Positions 17,344 to 26,604 of a DNA stretch of 64,000 nt are shown here, in pieces. Below the pieces are notes generated by a model. The model was not told the DNA's origin. It saw only the letters and a program-made list of their open reading frames with translations, and did not search any database. Source of the DNA: Pseudofrankia sp. DC12 (GTDB taxonomy: Bacteria; Actinomycetota; Actinomycetes; Frankiales; Frankiaceae); contig NZ_KQ031391.1 in the NCBI RefSeq assembly GCF_000966285.1, positions 6,572,430 to 6,636,429 on the forward strand, read 5' to 3'. Position numbers and translations under genes: made by a program. Within the stretch, counting starts at the first letter, position 1; every line of letters begins with the position of its first letter.

Positions 17344-18606
17344 TCAGCGGGCTCGGGCCGGTGACCCGGCGGTCACCAGCGCGTCGCCGCCAGGGCCGAC
17401 ACCGGTGACCGGGGCGTCCCAGTCGATGTGGTGGCGCATCGGCCAGGAGAACGACTCGGGGTTCATGAGCCGCATCGCGACCGGCATCATCAGGTCGCGC
17501 AGTACCCGGGCCACCGGCCCCGCCGCCTTGTCGCTGTTCGTGCGCTCACCCATCTTGATGATCTTCTCGACGCGGTCGCGCCGCAGGTTCTCGTAGCTGG
17601 CGAACGCCTCCTGGTACGGCAGGTCGCGCAGGCAGCGGGCCAGCTGGACGGCGCTCTCGAGGGCGAGCGACGCGCCCTGCCCGGAGCTGGGCGACGTGGC
17701 GTGGGCGGAGTCGCCGACGAGGACGACCCGGCCGCGGTGCCAGGTCGCCACCTTGGGCAGGTCCTCCATGCCACCGACGCAGATCAGGTCCGCCGGGTCG
17801 GTCCGGGCGATCAGGTCGTCCATCCGTAGCCGGTCACCGGCGAACGTCTCGCGCAGCAGCTCCAGCCAGGCGGCCGGCTCGGTGGCCCTGGCCTCGGCCG
17901 CCGCCAGGGACTGCGCCCGCGGCAGGTTGGCGAACCAGCCGCCCGAGCCGTCCGCGTCCAGCACGTAGCCGAAGAAGGCGCGCCGGCCGAAGACGAAGTG
18001 CATCTCGGACCCGGTCGGCCCGATCCGGCTGGCGTCGACCGGCCCGGGGCCGAGCCGTGCGCCGAAGCCGAGCAGGCCGACGTAGCGCGGCGCGGGCGCC
18101 GCCGGGTCGAGCAGGGCCCGGACCTGGGACCGGATTCCGTCCGCGCCGACGAGGACGTCGGCGGTGGCCGAGGTGCCGTCGGCGAACAGGGCCGTGACCC
18201 CGTCCGGGTGCTGATCGACGGCGACGAGGCGCTTGCCGTACTCGACGGTGACGCCCCGGCTGGCGGTGGCGTCGCGCAGCGCGCGGTAGAGGTCGGGACG
18301 CCACAGCAGCCGCTGCTCGGCGAGCCCAGCGGGCGCGCCGAGCGTGGCCAGCCGGCGGCCCGCGCCGTTGCGCATCACCATCGAGGTGATGGGGGTGCCG
18401 ATCGCCTCGACGATCCCGCCCAGGCCGACCGCGGCCAGGGCGTCGAGGCCGTTGGGCGCGATGCTCAGGGTGCCGCCGACACCGTCGGCGGTCGTGTCGT
18501 ACGCCTCGTAGACGGTGGCCGCGATGCCGGCCTGGCCGAGGGCGACCGCGGCCACCGGCCCGGCGATCCCGCCGCCGACGACGATGGCGCTCCTGATTGT
18601 GGACAT
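17344..18606 (-). CDS. FAD-dependent monooxygenase (aromatic hydroxylase type)
   Basis: 420 residues. The Rossmann FAD motif is AIVVGGGIAGPVAAVALGQAG (about 6-26, described as GxGxxG), followed by the DG motif LVGADGIRSQVR (about 155) and the GD motif VVLVGDSAHATSPSSGQGA (about 280-298). This triad defines group A flavoprotein monooxygenases such as salicylate hydroxylase and PHBH-like enzymes. ATG 18606 is preceded by an AAAGGCGG-type ribosome site. A PadR gene lies 290 bp upstream in the same direction and may regulate it. Substrate unknown. Confidence 0.87.
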   Translation of the reverse strand: MSTIRSAIVVGGGIAGPVAAVALGQAGIAATVYEAYDTTADGVGGTLSIAPNGLDALAAVGLGGIVEAIGTPITSMVMRNGAGRRLATLGAPAGLAEQRLLWRPDLYRALRDATASRGVTVEYGKRLVAVDQHPDGVTALFADGTSATADVLVGADGIRSQVRALLDPAAPAPRYVGLLGFGARLGPGPVDASRIGPTGSEMHFVFGRRAFFGYVLDADGSGGWFANLPRAQSLAAAEARATEPAAWLELLRETFAGDRLRMDDLIARTDPADLICVGGMEDLPKVATWHRGRVVLVGDSAHATSPSSGQGASLALESAVQLARCLRDLPYQEAFASYENLRRDRVEKIIKMGERTNSDKAAGPVARVLRDLMMPVAMRLMNPESFSWPMRHHIDWDAPVTGVGPGGDALVTAGSPARAR

Positions 18607-18898
18607 GGTGAATCCGCCTTTCACAGCAGGGGAGAGCACGCAGATTGGGCAGGCCGGCGGACCGCCTCGTGACGGTGGCGTCGTCGCCCGGGCCTCGGGC
18701 CGGGCAGGGCACGGCCAGGGGAGTCGCCGTGCCCGAAGGGGTTGATGGCGGTCGGCCGAGCGGGCCGGCCGGCGTCGACTACGCCGGGCCGGCGGCAGGC
18801 AAAGGCTGCCGCGCTCGGGTGGCCGTCAGGCGGAGCTGGGCGTCAGGCCCGCGCGGTCGCAAACGGCGCGGCGGAGCGGCCTCACGCCGGGGATGGTC

Positions 18899-19528
18899 TC
18901 AGGCGTTCGGCTGGGCCGGCGTCTCCGCCGCGAGGGCCGCATGGAACGCGGCCCAGGCCGGGCCCCAGCCGACGTCCGGGTCGGTGATCCGGGTGATCAG
19001 GCGCTCGACGAAGGCGGCCTCGGTGTCGAGCTGGGCGACCCGGAACTCCTCCTCGATCAGGAAGAGCTCGGGAACCCCTTCGGCGAGCGAGTCGTCGATC
19101 ATCTTCTGGACCTCGGCCCGCCCCGCGGCCAGGCCGGTCAGCCGCGCGCGCAGCTGCTCGACGACGTCGTCCGGGTGCAGCGCGCCGACCAGCGACAGCG
19201 CGGAGACGAAGCTCGGGTACTCGTGCTCCGGCCGGGCGACCAGCTCCCGCAGCCAGTCGTGCAGCTCGTCGCGACCGGCGGGCGTGATGGCGTAGACGGT
19301 CCGCTCCGGGCGCTGGCCCTCGCGCGTCGTCGCCAGCTCGGTGATGAAGCCGGCCTTGGCCAGCTGCTGGACGACCATGTACAGCGAGCCGTGGTTGAAC
19401 TTGATGCTGCGGTCGTCGCCGTGGTCGCGCAGGGTCCGGCTGAGCTCGTACGGGTGCATCGGGGCGCGGCTCAGGTAGGCCAGGACCGCCAGCCCCAGCA
19501 GGTTGCCGACCTTGCGCCGCGCGGCCAA
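18899..19528 (-). CDS. PadR-family transcriptional regulator
   Basis: 209 residues. The N-terminal PadR winged helix covers about 8-85 (LGLAVLAYLSRAPMHPYELSRTL, FNHGSLYMVVQQLAKAGFI, GQRPERTVYAITPAGRDEL). A C-terminal Vir_C2-like helical dimerisation region follows. The start is TTG 19528, set by GGAGGGAG six bases upstream; no ATG or GTG fits. PadR proteins usually repress detoxification or exporter genes and themselves. The flanking FAD monooxygenase gene is the obvious target, and a promoter with an internal palindrome lies upstream. Confidence 0.88.
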   Translation of the reverse strand: MAARRKVGNLLGLAVLAYLSRAPMHPYELSRTLRDHGDDRSIKFNHGSLYMVVQQLAKAGFITELATTREGQRPERTVYAITPAGRDELHDWLRELVARPEHEYPSFVSALSLVGALHPDDVVEQLRARLTGLAAGRAEVQKMIDDSLAEGVPELFLIEEEFRVAQLDTEAAFVERLITRITDPDVGWGPAWAAFHAALAAETPAQPNA

Positions 19529-19603
19529 CCGGTTCTCCCTCCGACACCCTTGTCACCTCCCATCCTGCCTTGTCGGCGACCGCGCCACGATCCGTCAGTA
19601 GCA

Positions 19604-19632
19604 ACTATCCAGGCCTGACTAATCGTTGTCAA
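19604..19632 (-). promoter_or_regulatory. Promoter of the PadR gene with palindrome in the spacer
   Basis: On the minus strand TTGACA (19632-19627) is followed after exactly 17 bases by GATAGT (19609-19604), a good housekeeping-type promoter. The spacer ends in the perfect palindrome CAGGCCTG (19610-19617) next to the -10 box, with outer CAAC/GTTG arms. This would suit autorepression. It lies about 75 bp upstream of the TTG start. Nothing further is recognised up to 19846. Confidence 0.55.
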
Positions 19633-19846
19633 CCATTTTGGGTCCCGGCGGAAGCGGGGGCCGCGGCCTGTGTCCCGTCTCGGCGCGCATGGTTACGTCA
19701 TGGCGACCTGGCTGACGGGTTGTCGCCAGCGAAGCTCGCAGACCAGATTCGGTGCGACTCCCCGACAGGACATTCCGCACGGCCAGTATTGATCTTGGGC
19801 TACGAGACGGAACAGCCGGGCCGGTGGAGGCCTTGGGCCGGGTCGG

Positions 19847-20860
19847 TCAGCGTACGTACCTGTCGAGGAAGGCGACGATGGCCGGGAATCGGCCACCCCG
19901 CGGGTAGCTCGCGCCGTGCCCAGCGCCCGGCACGACAGTCAGGTCGACCTGGCCGCCGGCGGCGCGCAGCCCGTTCGCGAGCTCCTCGGACTGCTGATAC
20001 GGGACCGTGCAGTCGGCCTGGCCGTGCTCGATGTCGAACGGCGGAGGCACCTGACCGGAACCGACATAGGTCAGCGGGTTGGCCAGCCACACGAGACCGG
20101 GAACGGTGGTGATCTGGTGGCCCAGCAGCCTCGACTCGTAGCCGCTCGGGCTGTCGTGGGTCAGGGCGCTGGCCGGGCATCCGTCCGCTCGCAGCTGACC
20201 ATCGATCGCCGTGAAGTCGACCGGGCCGAAAAGGTCGACGACGGCCCTGACCGTGCTCGGGACGTTGATGTTCCCCAATGCCGCGTCGTCGGGCGACGCC
20301 ACGTGGCCCCAGGTACCGACCATCTCGGCGAGGTAGGCGCCGGCGGACTCGCCGAGCGCGCCGAACCTGGCCGGGTCGAGGTCGTAGCCCGCAGCGTTGG
20401 CGCGCAGCCAGCGGATCGCCGCCTTGACGTCGACGACGGGCGCCGGGAAGACTCCCTCGGGCGCGAGTCGGTAGTTCACGTTGGCGACGGCATATCCGTG
20501 CGCGACGAGCGACGCCGCCGTGTCGTCGAGGTCCGACTTGTCGCCGCCGGTGAAGCCGCCGCCGTGGATGAGGACGACGACCGGCAGCTTGCCGTCCGGG
20601 TGTAGCGGCCGGTAGAGGTCCAGCCGCTGCGCGGGCGAAACCGACGCATACGCCACGTCCCGGTCCTCGTACAGCGCCACCCGTGAGCCGTTGAATCCGA
20701 CCAGCGTCGTGGGCTGGCAGCCAGCGACGGCGAGCGCGACGAGCGCCGCGATCAGCCCGACAGCCGCAGGTCGATGGCCGCGTCCGGGCGTCGCCCGCCC
20801 GAATCGTCGCGATGACTCACGCAGCTCCTGGCTCGTCCAGAATGTCACAGCGCGCATCAT
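19847..20860 (-). CDS. Secreted lipoprotein esterase (alpha/beta hydrolase, HSL/BD-FAE type)
   Basis: 337 residues. The N-terminus has a basic stretch with paired Arg (SSRRFGRA), a hydrophobic core and a lipobox (LAVAGC, about residue 48), so the mature protein is probably lipid-anchored outside the cell. The hydrolase domain shows the oxyanion motif LIHGGGFTGGDKS (about 95), the nucleophile elbow GALGESAGAYLAE (Ser near 170), an acid region EHGQADCTVP and the catalytic His in VPGAGHGASYP near the end. It resembles carboxylesterases acting on short acyl esters or feruloyl-type substrates. Two adjacent ATGs (20860, 20857) serve as start. It is separate from the sensor gene upstream. Confidence 0.85.
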   Translation of the reverse strand: MMRAVTFWTSQELRESSRRFGRATPGRGHRPAAVGLIAALVALAVAGCQPTTLVGFNGSRVALYEDRDVAYASVSPAQRLDLYRPLHPDGKLPVVVLIHGGGFTGGDKSDLDDTAASLVAHGYAVANVNYRLAPEGVFPAPVVDVKAAIRWLRANAAGYDLDPARFGALGESAGAYLAEMVGTWGHVASPDDAALGNINVPSTVRAVVDLFGPVDFTAIDGQLRADGCPASALTHDSPSGYESRLLGHQITTVPGLVWLANPLTYVGSGQVPPPFDIEHGQADCTVPYQQSEELANGLRAAGGQVDLTVVPGAGHGASYPRGGRFPAIVAFLDRYVR

Positions 20861-20979
20861 CCTCGTCCGGCCCCGCTGGCACCACAACGGACATCCGATG
20901 CTCGACCACCTGGTTCCGGGCGTCCGTTCGGCTCGGCTGACCGCCGTACGGCCCGGCTCGGGCCGGGCCACCCGGACGG

Positions 20980-23319
20980 CTACGCGTGCGGCGGGCGGAG
21001 GTCGAAGATGGTGCGGCGGACCTCGTCGATGGTCTGGTCGAGGTCGGAGATCGCGGTCGACATCCGGACCGCGCCCGGCTCGGGGACCTGGCGGACCAGC
21101 GACTGCAGCCGCAGGCCGACGGAGAACAGCCGTTGGATGACAAGGTCGTGCAGCTCGCACGCGATCCGGTCGCGGTCCTCGAAGACGGCGAGGCGGGCCC
21201 GGTCCTCCTGCATCTGGGCGAGCTCCACGGCAGCGGCGACGACATTGGCGACCGACTGGACGAAGTGCGCCTCGTCGCGGGTGAACCGGCGGTGGGTGTG
21301 GCTGTGCGCGGTCAGGACGCCGAAGGCCCGGCTGCCGACGCCGATCGGCGCGCCCACGGTCGCGACCGCCCCGTCGCCCTGCAGCCAGCCCTCCAGCTTG
21401 AGGTCCGAGCGGCCCGGCAGGTCGTCGATGACCAGCGGCTGGCAGGACGACAGCACCTGCCAGATGAAGGAGCCGGGCGCCGCCGAGACCGCGCCCGCGG
21501 CCCAGGCGCCGCCGTGGCGGCCGTAGCAGGTCCGCACGTGCGCGTACACGCCGCCGCTTCCCTTGCCCTCCTCGGCGTCGCCGCCGTCCGGGCCGGGGCG
21601 GGCGACCACCACGCCGCCCGCGGTGTCGGACGTCAGCCGGCGGGCCGGGCCGCGGGCCGACGCCATCTCGACGCACTCGATCAGGTCGCAGCGCTCGACC
21701 CCGAGAGTGGTGGCGACCAGCTCGACGGCCTCGCGCAGCAGCGCCGGCACGTCGAGGGTGGTCAGCGCCCGCTGGCCGAGGTAGGCGAGCGCCGCCTGCT
21801 GGCGCTCGGCGCGGCGCAGGTCGGTGACGTCGGAGAGCATGACGGCGACCTGGGTCTCGCCGTTCTCCTCGATCGGTATGACGGTGGCGCGCAGCGAGCG
21901 CCGCGGCCCGAGTGCGGCGCGTCCCTGGTCGGCCTCGAGGGCGGGGCCGTCCTCGGCGACGACGGCCGGGGCCGCGCCGGTCAGCACGTCGAAGTCGCCG
22001 ATCTGGGCCGTCTGGGTGCGCCGGGCGGTGGCGACCAGGCCCCACGGGCCGTCGAGCGCCGGGCCGTTCGGGACCGAGGGCCGGACGTGCCCCGTGAGCG
22101 TGTTCAGCGCGTCGCCGACCTGGGTGCGGGTGCCGGCGAGCCGGTCGACCACCCGGGAGGCGCGGCGCACCGTGTCGTCGGGGTCGTAGATGACGACCCC
22201 GGCCGGGAGGTCGTCGATCCTGCCGCCGGTCGGGATCAGCTCCAGCAGCGCGCCCTGCTCGGTGGCCATCTCGGCGCCGAACCGGGACTCGGTCACGTCG
22301 ATGATCGTGCCGATGTTGCCGACGACCTCGCCGGCGTCGTCGCGCAGCACCTTGGCCCGGATCTGGACCCGCCGGTAGCCGTCCGCGGTGCGGTAGCGGG
22401 TCTCGTGGTGGCAGTGGTCCGCGCCCCCGACGACAACCGCCATGAACAGGGCGATGGTGTGCTCGAGCTCCTCGGGGTGGACGTAGTCGATGAACCGGTT
22501 CCCGAGGCTGGTCTCGGTGTCGAACCCGGTCAACCGGGTCCAGGCCGGGTTCAGGTACGTCCAGCGGCCCTCGGCGTCGGTGCGGAAGACGACCTCGGCC
22601 AGGGTGTCGAGCAGGTCCAGCGCCGCGAGCCCGATGGACATCGGCTCCGCGGGGGCGGCCGGGCTGGCGGGCGCGTCCGCGCTGCTGGCCGGCGACCGCG
22701 AGGCGGGCGGCGCGAGCCGCACCGGGCTCAGGGACGCCGTCGCCAGCGAGGTCGATGCGGCGGGCGGCCCGGCCGTGGCCGGCGGCGCCGCCACCGGTGG
22801 CTGGTCCCACCGCGTGGCGTCGTCGTCCAGCGGGCTCAGAGCCGCCCCGGCGCCGGGGGGACTGATCCGGGCCGGCCCGGCGTCGTTCTGGCGCGGCCGC
22901 GGTGGCCGGGTGAGCTGGCCGCCGACGAGCTGGCCGGCCTGGGCGTTGCTCACGGCGCCGCGTGCAGGCGGGGCGTAGCCGGGCGGCGGGGTGGCTGCTG
23001 GGACGGCGGCCACGGGCGAACTGGCCGCGGGCGGGGTGTAGCCGAGCGGGGCCTGGCCGGGCGAGGCCAGCGCGGCCGGTTCGCCGCCCGACCCAGCCGG
23101 GCCGTCGGTGCGTTCGGCGAAGGCGGCGCGCCAGGCGCCGAACCCGTTGGTGGCGATGGGACCGGTGCCGTCCTGGTCGGGACCGGAGTTCGGCGGGTGG
23201 CCCGGCTCGGCGGCGTCGTGCGCGGGAGGGTGGCCGTCCGCGTCCGCCCCGCCGCCCCGGTGGGCGCCGACTCCGTCCGCTCCCGCGGAACCGGGTGGCA
23301 CCGCGTCCGTCATGCCCAC
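20980..23319 (-). CDS. PAS-GAF sensor protein with phosphoacceptor helix region but no ATPase domain
   Basis: 779 residues from GTG 23319 (GGGGAGG nine bases upstream; ATG 23313 is the alternative). The first 230 residues are Pro/Ala-rich and low complexity. A PAS/PAC domain follows (LLDTLAEVVFRTDAEGRWTYLNP, IIDVTES), a second diverged PAS-like region, then a GAF domain (about 540-720, GAPIGVGSRAFGVLTAHS). The end is a HisKA_3-type helix pair: DRDRIACELHDLVIQRLFSVGL, with the His of ELHD, then a second helix ending DLRPPHA and stop. NarL-type kinases normally continue into a HATPase_c domain, which is absent here. It may be a dimerising sensor or a truncated kinase. Confidence 0.8.
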   Translation of the reverse strand: MGMTDAVPPGSAGADGVGAHRGGGADADGHPPAHDAAEPGHPPNSGPDQDGTGPIATNGFGAWRAAFAERTDGPAGSGGEPAALASPGQAPLGYTPPAASSPVAAVPAATPPPGYAPPARGAVSNAQAGQLVGGQLTRPPRPRQNDAGPARISPPGAGAALSPLDDDATRWDQPPVAAPPATAGPPAASTSLATASLSPVRLAPPASRSPASSADAPASPAAPAEPMSIGLAALDLLDTLAEVVFRTDAEGRWTYLNPAWTRLTGFDTETSLGNRFIDYVHPEELEHTIALFMAVVVGGADHCHHETRYRTADGYRRVQIRAKVLRDDAGEVVGNIGTIIDVTESRFGAEMATEQGALLELIPTGGRIDDLPAGVVIYDPDDTVRRASRVVDRLAGTRTQVGDALNTLTGHVRPSVPNGPALDGPWGLVATARRTQTAQIGDFDVLTGAAPAVVAEDGPALEADQGRAALGPRRSLRATVIPIEENGETQVAVMLSDVTDLRRAERQQAALAYLGQRALTTLDVPALLREAVELVATTLGVERCDLIECVEMASARGPARRLTSDTAGGVVVARPGPDGGDAEEGKGSGGVYAHVRTCYGRHGGAWAAGAVSAAPGSFIWQVLSSCQPLVIDDLPGRSDLKLEGWLQGDGAVATVGAPIGVGSRAFGVLTAHSHTHRRFTRDEAHFVQSVANVVAAAVELAQMQEDRARLAVFEDRDRIACELHDLVIQRLFSVGLRLQSLVRQVPEPGAVRMSTAISDLDQTIDEVRRTIFDLRPPHA

Positions 23320-23854
23320 GCCGTCCCGCCTCCCCTGGCACCGACCGGCGCCGGCGAGGCCGCGCACGGGCCCGCCTGAAACGCCTGCGCAGAACGGTGC
23401 GCGGCTCGATACCGTTTCGCCACCGTACGCGCTTGCCGTGTGGGTCGTCACGACGCTGGACGGATCCGTGCCCGCGCATACCCGGTTCGCACCTTGGGGC
23501 CGCCTCTGGGAAGGCTTGTCCCGGGTGCCGCCAGGCTGGGCGCGCAGGTCACGCGATATGCCGCACCGAAAACCTGCCATCTGGTCATGGGTAACGCGGA
23601 CAATTCCGCGGCGGCGCCATTCTCGGTGTGCTGGTACGGGTGACGGGAAGCGTTCCCGGCACCGTCCAGGTTCGCCACGCGGATCCTCGGCCGTCACGCC
23701 GGCGGAACGGCCGAGGTATTTCGAGAGCCGGTCCGCGGGGAAGGGGAGGCGTCTCCCGATCGCGGAAAGCCGGCCGACCTGGGCGGACGTGGCCTCGCGT
23801 TGTCCTCCTCCGCGGCGGGCGTGAATCGGCCCGGTGGGGTCATAGGGTGGCGCA
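23320..23854. other. Intergenic region, 535 bp
   Basis: This separates the divergent sensor gene and the DUF5995 gene. It is somewhat less GC-rich than its surroundings, as expected for back-to-back promoters. No convincing gene, repeat or RNA was recognised. Confidence 0.5.
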
Positions 23855-24832
23855 ATGGGGGATTCGGTCAGGCAAATACGCGGCGTGGGCAGGCACCGGG
23901 CGCCGGCGCGACGGCCCGCCGCCACGTCGGTGGCCTTCGTTCTCGGCGTCACCGTGGCGGTGACGCTGACCGCCTCGCCGGCCCGCGCGGACGGCCCGGT
24001 GCCGCTCACCGGGCTGGCGGCCTACCAGCCGTCCCTGTCCCCGTGGTACACCCCCGAACAGGTAGACGAATGCCTCGCGGGCAGCTACGACTGCGTGCCG
24101 GTCACCATCGGCCGGATGAGCGCGATCCTCGACGCGCGGGCGGCGAGCTGCGACCACCTGGCGCCGTTCGCGCTCGCCTACCTGCGGACCACCCAGGAGT
24201 ACCAGACGGTGGCGGCGCAGCCGGGCTTCTTCCAGGACGCGCCTTTCGTCAACGTCGAGGACGCGTTCTTCGCCGCCTACTTCTTCGACGCGTACGACAA
24301 CTGGAATTCCGGCGCCACCACGGCCGTGCCGCGGGCCTGGCAGATCGCCTTCGGCGCGGCGCGGGACAGGACGATGTCGGGCCTCGGCGACATCCTGCTG
24401 GGGATGAACGCCCACATCAACCGGGACCTGCCCTACATCCTCGCGGGGCTTGGCCTCGTGGCCCCGGACGGCACCAGCCGGCATGCCGACCACGAGAAGG
24501 TCAACGTCTTTCTGAACATGATCGTCACGTCCCTGCTCGACGAGGAGGCGGCCCGGTTCGACCCGACGGTCAACGACCTGAAGAGCCCTTACGGCATCAC
24601 CTATGACGCCTTCATGGCCATCATCGTCGGCTGGCGGGAGAACGCCTGGCTCAACGCGCAGCGCCTCGTCGCCGCCCACACCCCGGCCGAGCGGTCCGGC
24701 GTCGAGGCGAGCATCGAGACCGAGTCGGTGGTCCTGGCCCGCGGCGTCCAGACGGCGTTCGGCTACCCGCCGCTGCTGAACACCGGGCTCGCCGCGTCCC
24801 GCGACCGCTACTGCGCCGCCCACCACGGCTGA
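23855..24832 (+). CDS. Secreted DUF5995 family protein
   Basis: 325 residues. An N-terminal basic segment and hydrophobic core ending in ASPARA (about residue 46) form a Sec-type signal peptide. The mature part matches DUF5995 as known from actinobacteria: SCDHLAPFALAYLRTTQEY, AYDNWNSG and LGDILLGMNAHINRDLPY (about 180-200) are its most recognisable blocks, and a pair of Cys (CLAGSYDC) could form a disulfide. No enzymatic role is established for the family. It stands alone between the sensor gene and a thioesterase gene, transcribed away from the sensor. Confidence 0.75.
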   Translation: MGDSVRQIRGVGRHRAPARRPAATSVAFVLGVTVAVTLTASPARADGPVPLTGLAAYQPSLSPWYTPEQVDECLAGSYDCVPVTIGRMSAILDARAASCDHLAPFALAYLRTTQEYQTVAAQPGFFQDAPFVNVEDAFFAAYFFDAYDNWNSGATTAVPRAWQIAFGAARDRTMSGLGDILLGMNAHINRDLPYILAGLGLVAPDGTSRHADHEKVNVFLNMIVTSLLDEEAARFDPTVNDLKSPYGITYDAFMAIIVGWRENAWLNAQRLVAAHTPAERSGVEASIETESVVLARGVQTAFGYPPLLNTGLAASRDRYCAAHHG

Positions 24833-24980
24833 GCCGTCCCGGCCGGGCGGGTCATGCCCGGCCGGCCGGCCCGGGCGAGCCACCGCGGTCACCCGTCGGC
24901 CCAGGCCAGCTGTGGGGAGGTCCGGGCTGGTCAGGTGAGTCGTTGGGCACAAGCCCGGCCGGTCGGCCGAAACTCGGGGC

Positions 24981-26024
24981 ATGATCGACCGGGAGTCCCG
25001 GGCGGTCGGCGCGGGCCGGGGTGGGCGTGGGAGGCACGGCGTGGCGCGCGCGGCGGCCAGGGAGTCCCCGGAGACCAGGATGCGGGTGGGCCCCACGATC
25101 CGGGGCGACGGCCTGCGGGTGTCGATGCTCGTCGGTCCCTGGATGAACGGGCTGGACGGCGTGCCGACCGCCGGGTCGCTCGGGGTGATCATCGACGACG
25201 CGGTCGGCGTCGAGGTGCACAACCACCGCCCGCCCGGCACCCACTCGGTCACCACCGAACTGGCGCTCGACATCGTCGTCCCGCCGCCGTGGTCCGGTCC
25301 TGAGCTGCTGGCCACCTCTCGGGTAGCCGGCGTCGGCCCCGCCGACGGGGTGTCCCGGGCCGAGATCCGCGCCGGCGACGGGCAGCTGGTGGCCATCGGC
25401 ACCGGGCGCAGCCGGTTTGTCCCGGCCGAGGGCATGCACGCCGCCGCCGCCGCCCTCGAGCAGGACCCGCCGCCCCGGGTGATGCCCGCCGACCACCGCG
25501 ACCTGCTGGAGGTCCTCGGTGTCGCCGACCTGGCGGGGTCGCTGAGCTTCGACCCGGACCTGACGGCCGACGCCGAGATCGCTCGCCAGCACGCGGTCTT
25601 CCCGATCCCGACGCCCCGGCCGAGCGCCGGGGCCCCGCCGCTCCCCGCCCGGCCCAACGGCCCGGCGGGGGCCGCCGTCGCCGTGCTCCATGCGTCGGTG
25701 GCCAGGCTGGTGGTGCCGCCGGTCGAGGCCTTCGGCAACGGGAGCGGCACGATGCACGGTGGGCTGCTGCTGGCCTGCTCGGATCTCGCCGCGGCTGGGC
25801 TCGCCGGTGCGCTGACGCCGGCGCCGGCGCCGGACTACGCGACGTCGGTGCGGATGAACCTGCTGCGCCCGGCGGTGCTGACCGCCCCGGTGATCTTCAC
25901 GGCGACCGTGGTCCACCGCGGCCGCGCCCTGTCCGTCTACCGGGTCACGTCCCACGGGCCCGCCGGCAAGCCGTACACGGTGGCGACGATCACCCGCGCG
26001 GCCCGGCCGGACCAGGGACGCTGA
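24981..26024 (+). CDS. PaaI-type thioesterase with two hotdog-like halves
   Basis: 347 residues. Two segments resemble hotdog-fold thioesterase repeats. One covers about 35-160 (GPWMNGLDGVPTAGSLGVIIDDAVG, TTELALDIVVP). The second covers about 215-345 and carries the PaaI-type motif GSGTMHGGLLLACSDLAA and the strand pattern VRMNLLRPAVLTAPVIFTATVVHRGR. The family hydrolyses acyl-CoA thioesters, often aromatic. The first half lacks an obvious HGG motif and may be structural. ATG 24981 is the furthest upstream start; the region before residue 30 looks poorly conserved, so translation could begin slightly later. Confidence 0.75.
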   Translation: MIDRESRAVGAGRGGRGRHGVARAAARESPETRMRVGPTIRGDGLRVSMLVGPWMNGLDGVPTAGSLGVIIDDAVGVEVHNHRPPGTHSVTTELALDIVVPPPWSGPELLATSRVAGVGPADGVSRAEIRAGDGQLVAIGTGRSRFVPAEGMHAAAAALEQDPPPRVMPADHRDLLEVLGVADLAGSLSFDPDLTADAEIARQHAVFPIPTPRPSAGAPPLPARPNGPAGAAVAVLHASVARLVVPPVEAFGNGSGTMHGGLLLACSDLAAAGLAGALTPAPAPDYATSVRMNLLRPAVLTAPVIFTATVVHRGRALSVYRVTSHGPAGKPYTVATITRAARPDQGR

Positions 26025-26604
26025 GCCCCCGCCTGCCGCGCGACCCGGTCGGCCCCGCCGACGGGTATCCGGCCAGCTGACGAGACCGGCGAGCGTCCGG
26101 TCCGGGGAGCCCGGCCCGCCGCCACGGTGGGGGAGTCGCGGCAGCGGGCCGGGGATCTTTCTCCGGGAGGGAGGCCCCGGGACCGGCCCGGGACAGGGGG
26201 CCGGGCAGCTCGCACTTCGCCCAACGGCCGGCCGGCCGGCCGTGTTCCGGGCCCGCGCGGTCGTCTGTGCGACATCCGGCCGAGCCCGGGGCAGGGCTGG
26301 GACCAGCCATCGGGCCCGGCCGGCGGCCAGGAGCGCGCCGCGCCGTCGGCCGTTTCCCCGGCGGAAGGTGCGGCCCGGCCCGCGGGCTGAATGAGCGGAG
26401 TTGTGCGCCAGTCCCTTTGTTCACTGATTGACTGGACAAGGCTGGCTCCGCAGAGTCGGTGACATGCGGTCGTACTCGTGGCTGACGCGTCGGCGTTCCC
26501 TCGACTTCGGGCACCTGGCGGCCAGCCGCTGTCGGTGAGCATCGGCCTGGTTCGCCGGCGCCCCACCGGCCGCTGCCCGTGACACCGTGAAAGGTGGCGC
26601 CATC
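26025..26604. other. Intergenic region, 580 bp, with AT-richer promoter-like patch
   Basis: No gene is recognised. At 26413-26440 a less GC-rich patch contains an imperfect inverted repeat (CCTTTGT ... ACAAGG) that could be a regulator site. It lies about 165 bp upstream of the acetyltransferase start. Confidence 0.4.

Noticed and set aside
23448-23678. A 76-codon minus-strand frame in the sensor/DUF5995 intergenic region
   Set aside because: Codon use is not biased like real genes, there is no ribosome site and no recognisable domain.
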